The notes: generated by a model not told the origin, from the letters alone. Shown: positions 24,197-37,749, counted from the first letter of the stretch. The stretch: 64,000 nucleotides of DNA from Ulota crispa (GCA_963920765.1 OY987249.1:5438188-5502187); one strand, 5' to 3'. Program-made: numbers and translations.

Positions 24197-26131
24197 GACT
24201 TGAGATATTGGTTTTTGTAATTAAAATATTATGAAATTAAAACGTGTTATTCTTGATTGGACTCGCATAAAACGACAATGACAATTGATTAATACCAAAA
24301 TGTACACACAAGAAACACCAAACGAAGACTTCCACGTGAAGCACGTGTGGCCATTTTTTTATATATGTAACCTAAAAAATATGATTTTTTACAATTTACA
24401 GATTTTAGATGCAAGGTAAAAGTTAATAATCTTACATTTCAGTTGGAAATTTTGTAATCTTTTTTTATTAGTATTACTTGTGATTTTTTCTTAAAATAAT
24501 GTGAAATGTCCCTGCCAACAAATGTACAAAAAGAAAAATCAAAATATTGAACGCAATGTGGGTTGTATTGAACATTGCATTTTTTAATGTTTTATGCCCA
24601 TTCTTTTTAAATCACTCATTTTACGTGATTTTTCAAAAACATTCAATAGAAAATATTTATGCAATCAAAGTATGTTTCACAATAAACTAAATGACTCATC
24701 AAACCTTCAAAAAAATTGCAATCAAAATTGACATTTACAAAATATAAAGGAAAACATTATAATTATGCTTTTGAATGAAATTCCTTCAACTTAAATTGTT
24801 ACATAATTGTGAATCAGAATACAAAAACAAAATCTTGAAAAGTAGAAACAAAAACAATTATTCTTTATTTTAAAAAAAATTGAAACTCACTTGTAGCTTC
24901 AAATCTAATTTATTTGACTTGAAAAAAAAGAATTTAAAACTCCCTACACTCTTACGTGAGTTCTTAGAACAAAATAAATTGACTCTGAAAATCTCACATG
25001 TAAGCGGGTCATAGAGGACAGAGTGCCATTTGGCACTCTATTCATGATAACCATACTTAAATAAGCAGCTCCAGTGCAAACCGGCTCTTTCCAAGCTTCT
25101 GAAGGCCGGGCCACACAAACTGACGTTTTTGAAGAAGTCAAGTCAAACGCGTATATTCTCTCCTTTTTGGGCTCCTTTACCGTTTTACAACTCCAGTTCT
25201 AAACGTCAGTTTTTGAAGCTTGCAAACTGGCAGTTCTCACAGAAGTTGCTTATTTAGGCATGCCTATCATCCAGAGAGTGCCAAATGGCATTTTATCTTA
25301 TATGACTCATTATTCCATGTGAGGGATTTACAGTTTTATTTCATTTTGCTCCAAGGAATCATTCAAGATTTGAGAGAGTGTAAAACTTATTTTTTTCAGA
25401 TCAAATGAATTGGATTTCAATACTACAAGTGAGTTTCAAGTTCTTTTTAATAAAGGAAATATTTTATTTATTTTTACTTTTCAAGGCTTTCTTTTTAATG
25501 ATTGTTTCACAATTTTGTGAAGATTTAAGTTGGAGGAATTTCTTTCAAATTCATAGTTATTATGTTTACCTTTTACTTTTTTGTAAAAGTCAAGTTTGAT
25601 TGCTATTTCTTTTGAGGATTGATGAGTCATTCCATTTTATTATGAAAGAGACATTGATTTTGTAAATATTTTTTGGAGTATTTGAAAAATCACATAAAAA
25701 GAGTGATTTTAAAAGAATGGGCAAAAAACATTAAAAAATGACATGTTCAATATAGCCCACATTGCATTCAATATTTTGAATTTTTCCTTTTTGTATATTT
25801 ATTGGGTAATTTCACTTTATTTCAAGATCAAATCTCAAACAATATTGAAAAAAAAATAGTTACAAAATTTCCAACTGAGTTGTAAAAACTAAAAATCATA
25901 ACTCCTACCGTGGGTATAAAAAATATAAATTGTCAATATAACACTTTTTTAGGTACATGCAAAAAAAAATTTAGGCCACATGTGCTTCATGTGAAAGTCT
26001 TAATTTGATGTTTTCTTATGTATACGTTTTTGTATCAATTAATAGTCATTATAGTATTATGCAAGTCCAATCAAGTATAAGACATATTAAGCTTTTAAAT
26101 TTTTTAATTTCAAAATCACTATCTCTTGTTG
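24197..26131. repeat. inner arms of the palindrome
   Basis: Inverted repeat of roughly 900-bp arms. For example GAGTGCCATTTGGCACTCTA (about 25020) is mirrored by AGAGTGCCAAATGGCATTTT (about 25276), and CTTGATTGGACTCGCATAA near 24253 by its diverged complement near 26065. The centre is about 80-100 bp. Confidence 0.8.
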
Positions 26132-26376
26132 TAGACTTGTAGTAACTCTTTTTTTTTCTTCATACGGGAAAAGAGGATTGAGATTAGATGGCCTTCCATT
26201 TTGTGAGGTTAGGGTGGAAATCTTATATATTTTACTTGCTAGAGAATGTAAGAGCTTTAGACATTTATTATTAAGAGATAAAATTAGGGAGTTTTGAGTT
26301 CACATTTGGATTCAGATATCTAATTTTAGTTTAGAGTAATGGACAAGAACAAAATTAACCATTGTCAACAGTGAAA

Positions 26377-27568
26377 AACGTCATATTCATTAAATTGCAA
26401 AAACCATATTCCCAAGTTGTACTTCACCCAAAACCCTATGTTTTCTTTATGGCGTTTAAACGCCAAATTTGAAGGTATCAGATTTGGTATGAGCCATTGA
26501 GATTTTGTCCCTTGCAAATTCCTCTTCTTAGGTGAGGCACTTTTACCAAAAAAATGCTACCTAAACCTAAAGATCGGTTTAACTCCTAAAATTCTTTTGT
26601 GTTTAGGGGCCCAAAACTACTTCAAAATACTAGTCCCCAAACTAGGGTCAAAATATTCATTGAAACTTACTTTTTCACAAATCCAACTGTAGGATCCTTT
26701 GGTTGACTTGCACAAGTACATTGTCCCAAAATTCCAAAATGAACATTCCCACCAATTACAAGAACAATGTGCCCAAACTTCAAAATGTAGGCTTTTCTAA
26801 TCCTTCTAGAAGGTGAAGTTTTGTTTTTCAAACTTTTTTAGAGAAAAATATGTATGTTGTATTTCTTGTGCAATTTTTACAATACGTTGGAAAATGGGTT
26901 GAAAGCATATATACAAAAATTTAACCAAAAAAAACTTTGGATTCATTTTTACAAAAATTGTAAAGTGAAAGGTATTGATAAATGATAGATATAACTAATA
27001 TGCTAATAAGTTTTGGAAGAATTTGAAAATTGTTAATCCACAACGGTGGGAATGCTCTAACCGACAATTAGTAACTTTCCTTTTCCTTTTCATTTGAAAA
27101 TTTTCAAAATTGAGAGTAAAAGATAACTTTATATGTTTTTCCTACCCTCTTCCTACCTTCATTGCCCGCAAAATAAAACTCCTTTTAACTCTTACCTCAT
27201 TACTTGGAACTGAGTGATTCAATTTTTTTGAGTAGGTATCATTCTATAAAATTATATAAAAATGAAAATGAAAATTTTAGAATATATATTTTGCCGCCCG
27301 GTTTGACATTGAAATTGAAAAAACCTTATAACTTTTGCATTACTTATCAGAATGACATCAAATAAAGCTTCACATGTAGATTATGATGAGTAGCATCCAT
27401 CCTAAAATTCTCATGTAAAATTTCCAAATTATGAAGTCAATAGAGCCTGCCCGAGTTTGCATAAAGTCCAAAGTGGGCTCCTTGGGCCTTTAGGGGTTAA
27501 GGTGATCACCTTAAACCTAATTTATTCCCAAAATTGGGATTTCTTCCCAAATTAACGAATATGACGTT
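26377..27568. mobile_element. MITE family E (4-bp target duplication), interrupted copy
   Basis: Ends AACGTCATATTCATTAAATT and inverted AACGTCATATTCGTTAATTT, flanked by GAAA at 26373-26376 and 27569-27572. Split by a TTAA element at the TTAA that the 50766 copy keeps intact (GGTTTAAGGTGATCACC). Confidence 0.85.
26583..27496. mobile_element. TTAA-flanked element, type 4, nested in a MITE
   Basis: 914 bp between TTAA 26579-26582 and 27497-27500; left end CTCCTAAAATTCTTTTGTG, right end ...GGGCCTTTAGGGG. A second copy (30591-37745) carries the right CACTA element. The empty site in the 50766-51019 MITE supports a TTAA duplication. Confidence 0.85.
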
Positions 27569-27778
27569 GAAAGCAAATTTTTATTTTCACTTTTATTTAG
27601 AAAAAGAGTTTAAATTGTTTATTGCGGCCCCATAGAATGACATGTCATCTAACCTAGCCAAGAAAACAATATTTTTAGTACAAATCTTGTGTGGCCCAAA
27701 ATTTTGAAACCGGTTGCTAGAACAGCCGTTTTTGAAAATTGGCTATTCAAACAACCGGTTTCTGGGCCTGCGTGGCCC

Positions 27779-30586
27779 CGGCATGAAATTGACATTTGCA
27801 GCAAGAGGAGCAAAACAGAAAAGTGACTTGAAAAGTGGAGAATCTCTGGCTTCAGCAGGACCCAGCCTTGAAAAATGACGGTTCCTAAGCCTGTGTGGCC
27901 CGGCCTTCAGAGCATCATCAATCCAAGATAAGGAATGGGCTATAATTGCATTTCTCTTGGTGGGGCCAATTGTGTGAGGTAATCAGGGAATGAGGAACTT
28001 TTAGGGCTCCAATGCAACCATGGCAATTCATAACCAGGAGATGGTCCCGTCAAAACGACCTCCTAAGATGACAAATTTGCTCAATTTTTAATGCCTTGTG
28101 ACTTTCACTGCGTTTGTTGCTGGAATGACACATTGCTTGTAATAGCTCACAACTTCTTTGCAACAACTTACAACAATTGCAAATACTCGCAAGAATCTTC
28201 TCTGATGCTTGAATCTGTAATGGGAGATGCGTCAGGGTTGGGAAGCTCCGTTTGTTGAAAGGGGCGGCAAACTTACCCGGATTAGGAGAGACACAAAACC
28301 AGCCAATTCTCGGTCCCAATCCCTGTGTGTCCTTTGATGATGCCCTCAGGGAGTCAGTTACTCAGTGGAGCGAAAATCAAGAGTATTGCAAGTGGAAGCA
28401 AGAGCTTTACAATTGACGATGTGGGTTTTGCGACATCCTCATATGTTACTGTAGTTCGAAATTTTAAGTTGTTGTTCCTACCTCCTGGCCACATGTGCTT
28501 GGTGCCCCACATGTAGGCTATAAGGTAACAGCATCCATACATGAGCAATCTTCAAAGTGGAGCCCTACTTTTGAGGTGTTCACCACTCATTGTGAACTCA
28601 AAGTGGAGCAGTAAATATTTCTTGCACAAGAAAATCTTATCATATGTCAATTGCTAAGTTGTTGTGAGATGGTCGGGATTGGGACTGTCAAGCACATGCA
28701 TAGGAACACATTAAAGCAACTTCAAGAGTAGTTTAGGGCTGCTAATAGGGACCTATGAACTGCAACTTTGCCCTTTAATATAAAATAATCTACAATACTT
28801 TTTTCCACAAAAATTACATTCCATGGTAGCTTGTTGAAAAGCTAACCCTACAAAAAAAAACCTGAATTTTCCGAGACTCTAAAGTACCCTAAACCCTTAA
28901 ACGCTCAGGTATGGGTGCGGTTACCTTAACTTAACGACATGTGGTTATTTTATGGAGAGTTCGAAAGCACAAGTTGGTGGGCCTTGTGCCCTCGTTACAT
29001 TGCTGTAGACCTTCAAATCACCGCCTAAAAAACTCCACCTAAAGTTCCCATACACCGTACGTATGAAAGGCGCTTGAATGGCATGGTCGACTTCGACAGA
29101 TCGACAAGTTTCAGAACACCATACTTGTGACATTGATTAGGTCCTAGGGGGCAGCCCCAACAGTGACATAACAAACAAGAAGCAAATATAGAGGTCGGGC
29201 ATGGATGCTCGATCAACCACAGCAATTAAATAAAAAGAAATAAACAAGCTTATTGAGAATCGACTGAAAACTTGGGCAAGATTCTTCAAACCTCATATGC
29301 AACATTGCACGCAAATACGGAACAATATGATGTTGAAAATCTGTGGAAACCCGGCACCTGGGGCTGGGTCTAACGTTTATAGGTTAATGAGGTTCCATTA
29401 GGCTGTTAATAAGTTCTTTGAACTTAGACATGTTATGATGCTGAAAGCTCACACTTGTCAAGACAGGAATTTGCTAGCCCTTGAGTGCAACTCTCGTGAG
29501 TAGATCGGGGTTGACTAGCTACTTTGAGATGATCGACCCAGGCCCCAGAGGCCAGAATACCATAGTGAAATTGATTCCCTGTGGAGAATCTGCAGGCATT
29601 TCGCTACGAGTCTCAAACACTTTGCCACCTGTTAAGCTCCCCATTCTACGCTGGTGGGGAATAGGAGATGAGGTCCTCGATCCAAGAGCATTGCGGGAAT
29701 CGGGAGTAAGTTAAGTCACTGTAGTATTAAATGCATTCACCGTGAAGGCATATTTCTAGAAGTGATAAAACGCCACAGTGCCGTTCATCTTCCTCGAATC
29801 AAGAGCATCAATGATGTACTGTAGACTGAGGTCCATTGCATCATGACTGAACGGGTGAACCAGCCATCCCAACTCCCAACTCCCAACTCCCAAGTTCCCA
29901 AAACACCCTCTGTTGATAGCCACAGGCTCGACACATGGCATGTAGCCACTGGTGAGCCCCAGATCTTGCACATGGGTTTGGGGGCTTTGGTGTCAGAAAG
30001 AGATTGGACATCAACTCCTTGCTTGCATGTATGCATGCAAGCTTGCTTGTTCCGAGCTGGATCTGGTTGTCCGTTTACTGGCTTCCGATAGCCATCCCAT
30101 GATCCCATGGGCAATTGGCAATAGCAATCAAGGTCCGGGAATAACTGGCAGTTAGGTCAAATCTAGCGGCTCTAGCCGGTTGGAATGAGAAAAAACATTT
30201 TGCAATTTATAAACATCGGCTCAAAAATTGGTTAACTTTTTTTTTTTTAAATTTATAATATGACATAGAGAAAATAGTTGCAATTGTTTCCTTCCTAAAC
30301 TAGTTCAATATGAGAATCTAAGGAAATTAACCGGAAAAACTCAAATATTTCCTCGACCTTGGTAGCAATAATTGTTCTCAGACTCAAGAAGACCAAGTTG
30401 TTCTTCAAAAGTACCCCATAAATAGTTATTTTACTAATCATCAAAGAAATGGAAGCTAAAATTCACTAAACTTAGGATGAATAGTGTTTTGAAGGGCCAT
30501 TGCTTGACACACTAGAATGGGGTGCCATGAGAGCATCTCCACCAGTCCTAGCTCGTTCAAAGGTTTTCAATTATTTTTGAAGGCCC
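27779..30586. other. less AT-rich region without a recognised gene
   Basis: Several ORFs of 60-110 codons on both strands (for example 28050-28319 minus, 28325-28516 plus, 29481-29714 plus, 29785-30114 minus). None shows a domain I recognise, and overlapping frames are equally open. Near 27885 GCCTGTGTGGCCCGGCCTTC is the inverse of sequence at 25098-25117, so another GGGCCACAC-type terminus lies here. Around 29875 AACTCCC is repeated three times. The region may hold gene fragments or old repeats. Confidence 0.35.
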
Positions 30587-33500
30587 TTAACCCCGAAAAT
30601 TCTTTTGTGTTTAGAGGCCCAAAACTGCTTCAAAATACTAGTCCCCAAATCAGGGTCAAAATCTTCATTGAAACTTACTTTTTAACAAATCCAAAATGGG
30701 TTGAAAGCATATATGAAAAAAATTTAACCAAAAAACAGGTTTCAATTCTTTTTTACAAAAATTATAAAGTGAAAGGTACTGATGAATGAACACTACAAGG
30801 AAATGGGGGTATAAACAACTGCAACCACCCAACTACCACGTCTAGGTCATTTGCAGGTTGAGGGAGTGACTAGGGAAAAAGCAGCTGACCTGCCAAAAAG
30901 TTGATGTGGAAGGTACCCAGTTGTATAGTAGTTGTACGTAGTCGTATCGCAATTGGATGTAAATGTATTGCAATTGCATATACAACTACAAAAACCAAGG
31001 TGACAACTACAAGGGATGTAGACATTTTCATCATTTATTTTCTATCACTTCTTGGATGTAAACTACTAATGCGGCTTATGTCATCCAACACAGTCGTATT
31101 GTAGTTGAAGGTGGGTTCATGATACTACTATAGCCCTACTAAAATATGACTAGAACACGACTTCACCTTTTTTTTTCTCAATTCTTGTTCATGTGATTTT
31201 TTTTCCTTACATTTAGCTGCCCTGGGCAGCGCTTTCTTTTACAAAAATCCAGTTCTAGGTGGGTGTGAATGCATTTCATTGCGTCAGTTGTGATAGAGTT
31301 GCGTTGCAATTGTTTATGCAATTTTGTACAACTGGGTTATTACTTGGATACAACTGTGGTTTACCTAGCCCATTTCTTTCACTGTTTTCCCTATTCTCAC
31401 CTTCTCAATGTTCATTTCTTTGGGGTTTTTTGCAACTTTGGAAAGAAATCTTTGTTTTGCTCATTGTTGCTCATGTAAGTGTGAGCACTGCCTCCGAACG
31501 CAGTTGCTTGGCAATCGAGACGTAGTTGGCAGCAGATTTAGCTACTACCGACTCACTACTGCAATGCGACGGATACATTGCTTCCACTTATAATTAACAA
31601 AACACTTTTTTTTAGTTCATTTAAACATCTCATGCTATTATTTGTTGCCATGGGCATCAAAGTTTACCACAATCACGTCTTCAACTCTTGGTGTGAATGT
31701 GTTCTAATAAACAAGTTTGTATTGCAATTATGTCCTACTATTTTTTAAATTCTCTTTCCTATTGTGGTATCACTCAAAAACAGCTGTATGCATGTTGACT
31801 GCTACTCATGTTTTTTGCAACAAATTATATTCTTTGTTTACATAAAGTTTTCTTGCAACTTTTTGTTGCTCTAGACAACAATGGTACTTGCATTTATGTT
31901 GTTAGTTGTTGATATGAATGTACTTTATTAGAACAATTATACTGCAATTGTATTTTAGTTGTCTAATAGTGTTTTATTAATGTGCAAATATTTTGTAAGA
32001 TTGTCACATAGTTGTATTACAATTGCATAGAAAACAAATTTTGCAATTTTTTTATATATGGTTACAAAATCAATTTGCAAATACAATCAAGTTATTTAGC
32101 AAATTAATCTTCACTATTATTTTAGGTTTAGTAGGCTCAAAAATTTATTGATGTTTTTTGATTTTCTAAATGAATACTCTTATTTAAAGGTTCATGTACT
32201 CTCTTGTATTTATAATGGCATTATCTTATAATATTGGACATTATCCATCTGATTTAAGTTACTATTAAATATTCTTGATAATCAAAAATTGTTAATAAAT
32301 TGTTCTCTACACATTCTGTGATTGCATTTACTACAGAAGGTATTAACAATTATTTTGAAAATTGCTTTGCTGCAACAATTTTGTACAACTTCATTTCAAA
32401 CATGAGAAAAACATTCAAAATATCTACCATTAATTTTTTAACATACATTTTTTTTGACACAACTTTTCAGTTTAATCTATTATGAATATTAATAAAAAAA
32501 TATCTATGTAGTTTGGTTTTAAGAAAATGGCTTCAATAGTTTAATCATCTTGTATTAAAAAACTTAACTCAAAGTTAAACATGATATTTTATATAAATAT
32601 GAATGCCTTCTGTACTATACTTTTTTTGTTGATTTACATCAAGGATGTATGATTGAAATGTGAAAGAGATTATATTGTAAATTTAATATTTAGTTTAATT
32701 CTTTTACATAGATTATTGTTATATTACTATTTTAGTTTTTTAATATTTCTAATGTTAAATCAACCTCTTTGACATATATTTGCAAATACATAGCTAATAA
32801 CTCCTCTGTTTAAATAATATTTAAAAAGTTTTCAATTTCAAATGGCTCATAGTTTCCTTGAAGTGTTTGTACATATTAATAAGCAATTCATGATGTTAAC
32901 ATTTCTTATATCAATGTCTTTAATACATAAAAAATTAAATATTGTTTATTATAATTGTGCTTGTAGTTGTTTTGTAATTGCCCCTAAATGCTAACAACAT
33001 GAAATTACATAAATAAATGCACTCCAACTGTAATCAATTGTAGTATTATTAATTGTAAATATGTCTTGGTTATTTTAGAATTGTAAATAAGTAATGATAA
33101 CCATGCAATAAAATAAAAAAATGCATTATAAATAACAATGACTTAACAATATTTAGAGCTTGCATCACAATAAAAATTACTATTGATACAAAGACCATTA
33201 GATTTTTTTATTACTACTATGTTTGATTTAGATTAGTTTGTTTTATAAAAATTATCAATCATAACTCATTATCTCACTTGACAATAATTGCAAAATTTAT
33301 GGAATATTATTATAGAATGTATTTATTTGTCAAGTTGTTAAGTCTAAATTAGTTATAATTATGATCAAAAATTTACATAGAAACTTTGGCATATTCAAAA
33401 ACTTCAATAAGTATAAACCAAAACATAATCAATAATATCATGAATTAAATATGCATATTCATTTGTTGATTTTATTAACATTAAACTTCAAAAATCTTAT

Positions 33501-34258
33501 TGTAGTAAATAGTGATGCTAATTAAATTTTGGATGATACATTGGTATTATAAAAAATTTAAAGCATAGTAAATTTATTTAAAAAATGAAAAAATTAGGTT
33601 GGGTTTTTTTTCATATAATTAAAATTTTGATTTAATCCGAGTATTTTTAAATAATCAACTAGTCAACTTCTCAAAAGCAATTGATGATGTTTTAACTTAT
33701 TAACCATTCTATGTTAGACAAGTTATTGGTTTTATTTATTAAACTCAATTTTAGTTTTTACTTAAATATTTCAAAATTTCAAAAATTATTTTAAAAACCT
33801 AAAAACCATTTATGTACATATATATATACATATTTATAATAGAAGCAGAATACAAATATTTTGAATTAGATGATGAAACATATGTAATTTACAATCAAAA
33901 TCTTGTACTAGTCCCAAATATCAATTGGGGGTTATGCATTTTCTACAAAATATCTTTGTTTTTTTAATTTTTGGGAAAAAAAAAAAACCTAATCCACCAA
34001 TTAAAAACAATCCAATTTAGATATGTGGAAATTATCATATGTTGTGATCTAGTTTACAATATTTATAAATTTAAATGCTCCTTTATTGACTTAAATTCCA
34101 ATTAATGATTACAATCAATGTATTATTATACATACAATTATGATATCATCACAAATTTGTTTTTTATATTTAAAAACAATATTTCTAAGCTTGATGACTT
34201 GAACCTTTTATACAACTTTACAGATTCCAAAAAGCTCAGTTTTATTGCAATATAAATA

Positions 34259-34653
34259 AGAAATTACTACTGCGCCACCCTAAATTGCTAATGGGACACC
34301 CCACATGAGCATGAAATTTGTTAATTTAGTGTTGTTTTTTATTTATTCAAGTGGTCCATCTTCATTCAATTACAACAGTGCTACATTTTTGAAAGAAAAT
34401 ATAACAAATACAAAGTTTTGTTAAAATATAATTGCACCAATATTAAATTTTAATGTATTTTTGCTTTAAGTAACTCAAAAGTCCTATATTCTTAGTTTCA
34501 TATTTAAGCGCACCTATTTTATTAGTATAGCCTTAGAATGATAAAGGTGAAACAAATCTTTTGATTGAAATAAAAAATCCGCATTAAAAATCACATTTTG
34601 TGCTCACAAGGGGTGTCCCGTTAGCAATTTAGGGTGTCACTATAGTAATTCCC
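34259..34653. mobile_element. MITE nested in the right CACTA copy
   Basis: Same 395-bp TA-flanked MITE as at 18305-18699, in the mirrored position and of equal length, so it entered before the two CACTA copies separated (or was copied by conversion). Confidence 0.75.
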
Positions 34654-36512
34654 TAAAATTATTGAAAGAAACAATATCAATATTTGAAACATTATGACAA
34701 CAAAAGTTAGAAGTTAAAAAGAACTATGATCCAAAAACAAATTGATTGTATCAATAATTTTAGTTTTTTTTAAGATAGAAGACTTAAAAATAATAATAAT
34801 CTTTCTTCTAAAATGATTTTGTGCATTCCAATATTAGATGTAAGAACTTCAAGATATGTGAAGTGGTTTGTTCTTAATGCTTCATAGTTTAGATTTTAAC
34901 ATGTTTATAGTCCATTTCAAGGTGAAATTTTGTTTTGAACACATCTCTAATAGTAAATTAGTTAAAAACACATGTTCTTTTAAGTTATAAAGGTAATAAT
35001 TCCTAAAATTGGGTTAAAATTTTTAGATCATTAACTATAAGAAAAATATGTAATAAATGAATAAGTTCCATAACAAGTGCACAACTGTAATTGAGTCATT
35101 TTGTAGTTGTTTCATAGTTATTGTATAGTCATTTGGTTGTTTTATAGTCATGCACTTATTGTGCAGTTGTGATGTAGTTGTGATGTAGTTGTTGCGCAGT
35201 TGTAATCTAGTTGTTTTTTGTCCATTTTCTCTCAGTGCATCTAAACCCTTGATTAAGATTAGGGTTGGTAGTTTGGAGGGTGGAGATGTGGCCGCCACTC
35301 TTGTATCCTAGGGTCCAGGGATAAAAGGGCATGCATGGTTCCTCTCTTCCACTCATTCTTCTCACTTGTAGGGCAAAGCTATGCCAAGATTTTTTGGGAA
35401 TGAAAGTCCCATCTCTTTTGTTTTAGCTTGTTTCATTTGCTTGCTGTAAGTTCGAATTTGATTTTTATTTTTTGAAATTTTTGGGAGTTCTTCCTTATGC
35501 TAGTAGCTTTCCAATGACACCAAGCACGCTGGATTTTGAGTTTTGAGGAATTTTTGGTGGATTTTCTAGTAGAAGGATGTCTACTACAATGGCAGTTTTC
35601 AACCCAACTTCAAAAATCCACATCTTGGTGAGTTTTAGCTCAATTTTTGTGGAAGTTTGTATGTTGGATATGTGGTAGAGTCTAGTTCTTGAAAAAAGAT
35701 GAAACCCTTATCTTGAGTTGTTAGTGAAATATTGATTGCTTCTTGAATGCATAGTGGTTTTCAGCTCTATTGGTGCAATTAGGTAGTTTTCAGAAAACAA
35801 TGTCTCATTGTGTATATAGGATCTTATGATGTGGCTTACATGGTTGCTAATCCTTGTTAATCCAAATGTCAAAAGTGGGTTTTATCAATTTTTAGGTTCA
35901 TTTTGAAGTTTTGACAAGAGTTTAGAGAAAGCAGGGTTTGAGTGCTTTTATCATACTATTAATAAGAGTTTGCAATTTATAGAAGCACAATGTGCAATTA
36001 GAGTGCAACTACAATAGATTTTAGGATTTATGTTAATTCCAATTGCAATTGGTTTGCAATTAAATTTCAATGTATTGACTCGCTTTTTTTGCAAATAGTT
36101 TGTGACTTTGTACTTTGTCAAAATTGGTTGGCAACTGTAGTACAACTGATTACCAGTTATGTTACGATTGAAGTTGATGTTACATTCCTTTACAATTGCA
36201 GTACAATTGCGCTACAATTGTGTTACAATCGCGTTAAAATTGGGTTACAAGTGAGTTACAACTGCGTTGTTGGTTCTTTCATGTGGGACAATTGGATTAC
36301 AATCGAATAGCAACTGAATTGTGTATTACTAGAGTGGCAGTAGTTTAAAATTACATTGTCAATTGCTTTGGATTCATTCTTTGTTTATAGTTGTATGGTA
36401 GTTGTGAGCATGATTGTTATTGCTTCATGTATTTTTTCTATAACAAACAGTGATTATAACCAAATAAAAAATTACAAAAACTTCAAAATCAAAATTCACA
36501 AAATCAACATAA

Positions 36513-36567
36513 ACAACTACAGTACAACTATAGTACAACTATAGTACAACTATAGTACAACTATAGT
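36513..36567. repeat. 11-bp tandem array in the right CACTA copy
   Basis: Five units of ACAACTATAGT (first one ACAACTACAGT). The left copy has a single related unit here, so this array grew in one copy only. Confidence 0.8.
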
Positions 36568-37749
36568 ACCACTACGCTACCACTACACTTCCACTACACT
36601 ACTACCACACTACAATTAGAATTTAACTACATAACAAGTACATTACAACTATATAATAATCATATTACAATTGCATTACAACTACACCACAACTTGACTA
36701 CAACCACACAACAATTCATTACAACTACGTATGACATGCACAATTTCTACATTACAACTACCTTCCAACTACTTTACGACAAGTAACAATTGCAAAGTAG
36801 TCATATCATATTACAAAGGTAGTGTGATACAAAAAGAGTTATTAAACAAAAAACTTTCCAACAAGTGGATTTTGGACATGTTGCAATAGGCGACGCATGT
36901 GTCAAACGTACATTGAATGCTATCTTGAGATATGTGAAAGAGATTTCAGGAGAGGAAGGAAAAAGAAGGGCAGCAGGAATTGTGACCACAAAATAATTTT
37001 GAATTTTCATGGATGAAGGTTTTTTCATTGAAGTTGCAGTTGTGGTAGATATTACTGAGTCACAACGACTATTTCACGAGTACTTCACAACTATTTTTGA
37101 ATAGAATACAAGTGAGAATGTTTTGCAATTGTAATGGCTTGAAAAGCTCCATTCCCTACTGAAGTGTAGTTGCCATATAGTCACCACATAATTGCTAGCT
37201 GCAGTCGTTTATTTGCCTTTTTCTTCTAGTGGAAAGATATAATTAATATGCCAATAAGTTTTGGAAGAATTTGAAAATTGTTAATCTCAACAGTGAGAAT
37301 GCTCTAATAGACAACTAGTAACTTTTGTTTTGATTTTCATTTTGAAAATTTTCAAAATTGAGAGTAAAAGATAACTTTATATGTTTTTTCTACCTTTTTC
37401 CTACCTTCATTGCCCTCAAAAGAAAACTTATTTTAACTTTTACCTCATTATTTGGAATTGAGTGATTCAATTTGTTTTGAGTAGGTATCAATCCATACAA
37501 TCCTATAAAAATTTTAAAAAATAAAATAGAATATATATTTTGCTGCCCAATTTGACATTGAAATTGAAAAACCCTTTGAACTTTTGCATTACTTATCGGA
37601 ATGACATGAAATAAAGCTTCCCATGTAGATTATGATGAGTAGCATTCATCCTAAAAGTTTCATGAAATAATTCCAAATTATGAAGTCAATAGAGCATGTC
37701 CGAGTTCTGAAGATGCCCAAAGTGGGCTCCTTGGTCCTCTAGGGGTTAA

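Larger units (their letters stand above)
23384..27778. mobile_element. large palindromic (foldback) element with later insertions
   Basis: Outer ends GGGCCACACAAGCCTAGAAA and inverted GGGCCACGCAGGCCCAGAAA. Moving inward, both sides show the same order: AACCGG motifs, a CATTTTGTAGGG/TTCTATGGGG block, an AACTCAAAACTCCC block, a CACAAAATGG block, then arms running to a short centre near 25130-25215. Arms are about 1.4 kb once insertions are removed. Left arm carries MITE family M (23891-24196). Right arm carries MITE family E (26377-27568), itself holding a TTAA element. No coding capacity. Superfamily unknown; target duplication not clear. Confidence 0.7.
30791..37231 (-). mobile_element. CACTA non-autonomous element, right copy (inverted)
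   Basis: 6441 bp. Starts CACTACAAGGAAATGGGGG and ends, inverted, CACTAGAAGAAAAAGGC, with 3-bp duplication GAA at 30788-30790 and 37232-37234. It is the reverse-complement partner of 15643-22167; long stretches, including several ORFs, are identical. It sits inside a type 4 TTAA element, and the sister element at 26957-26985 shows the same region uninterrupted. No transposase gene. Confidence 0.9.
30591..37745. mobile_element. TTAA-flanked element, type 4, split by the right CACTA copy
   Basis: TTAA 30587-30590 then CCCCGAAAATTCTTTTGTG; right end ...GGTCCTCTAGGGG before TTAA 37746-37749. Without the CACTA insertion about 0.7 kb remains, colinear with 26583-27496 except for a deletion of about 200 bp near 30690. 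Confidence 0.8.

Noticed and set aside
29785..30114. 109-codon minus ORF and overlapping plus ORFs at 29843-30155
   Set aside because: Several frames are open on both strands and none resembles a known family.
15643..37231. One giant composite transposon bounded by the outer CACTA ends
   Set aside because: Each CACTA copy has both of its own ends and its own 3-bp duplication (GTT, GAA), so each inserted as a complete element; the outer flanks do not match each other.
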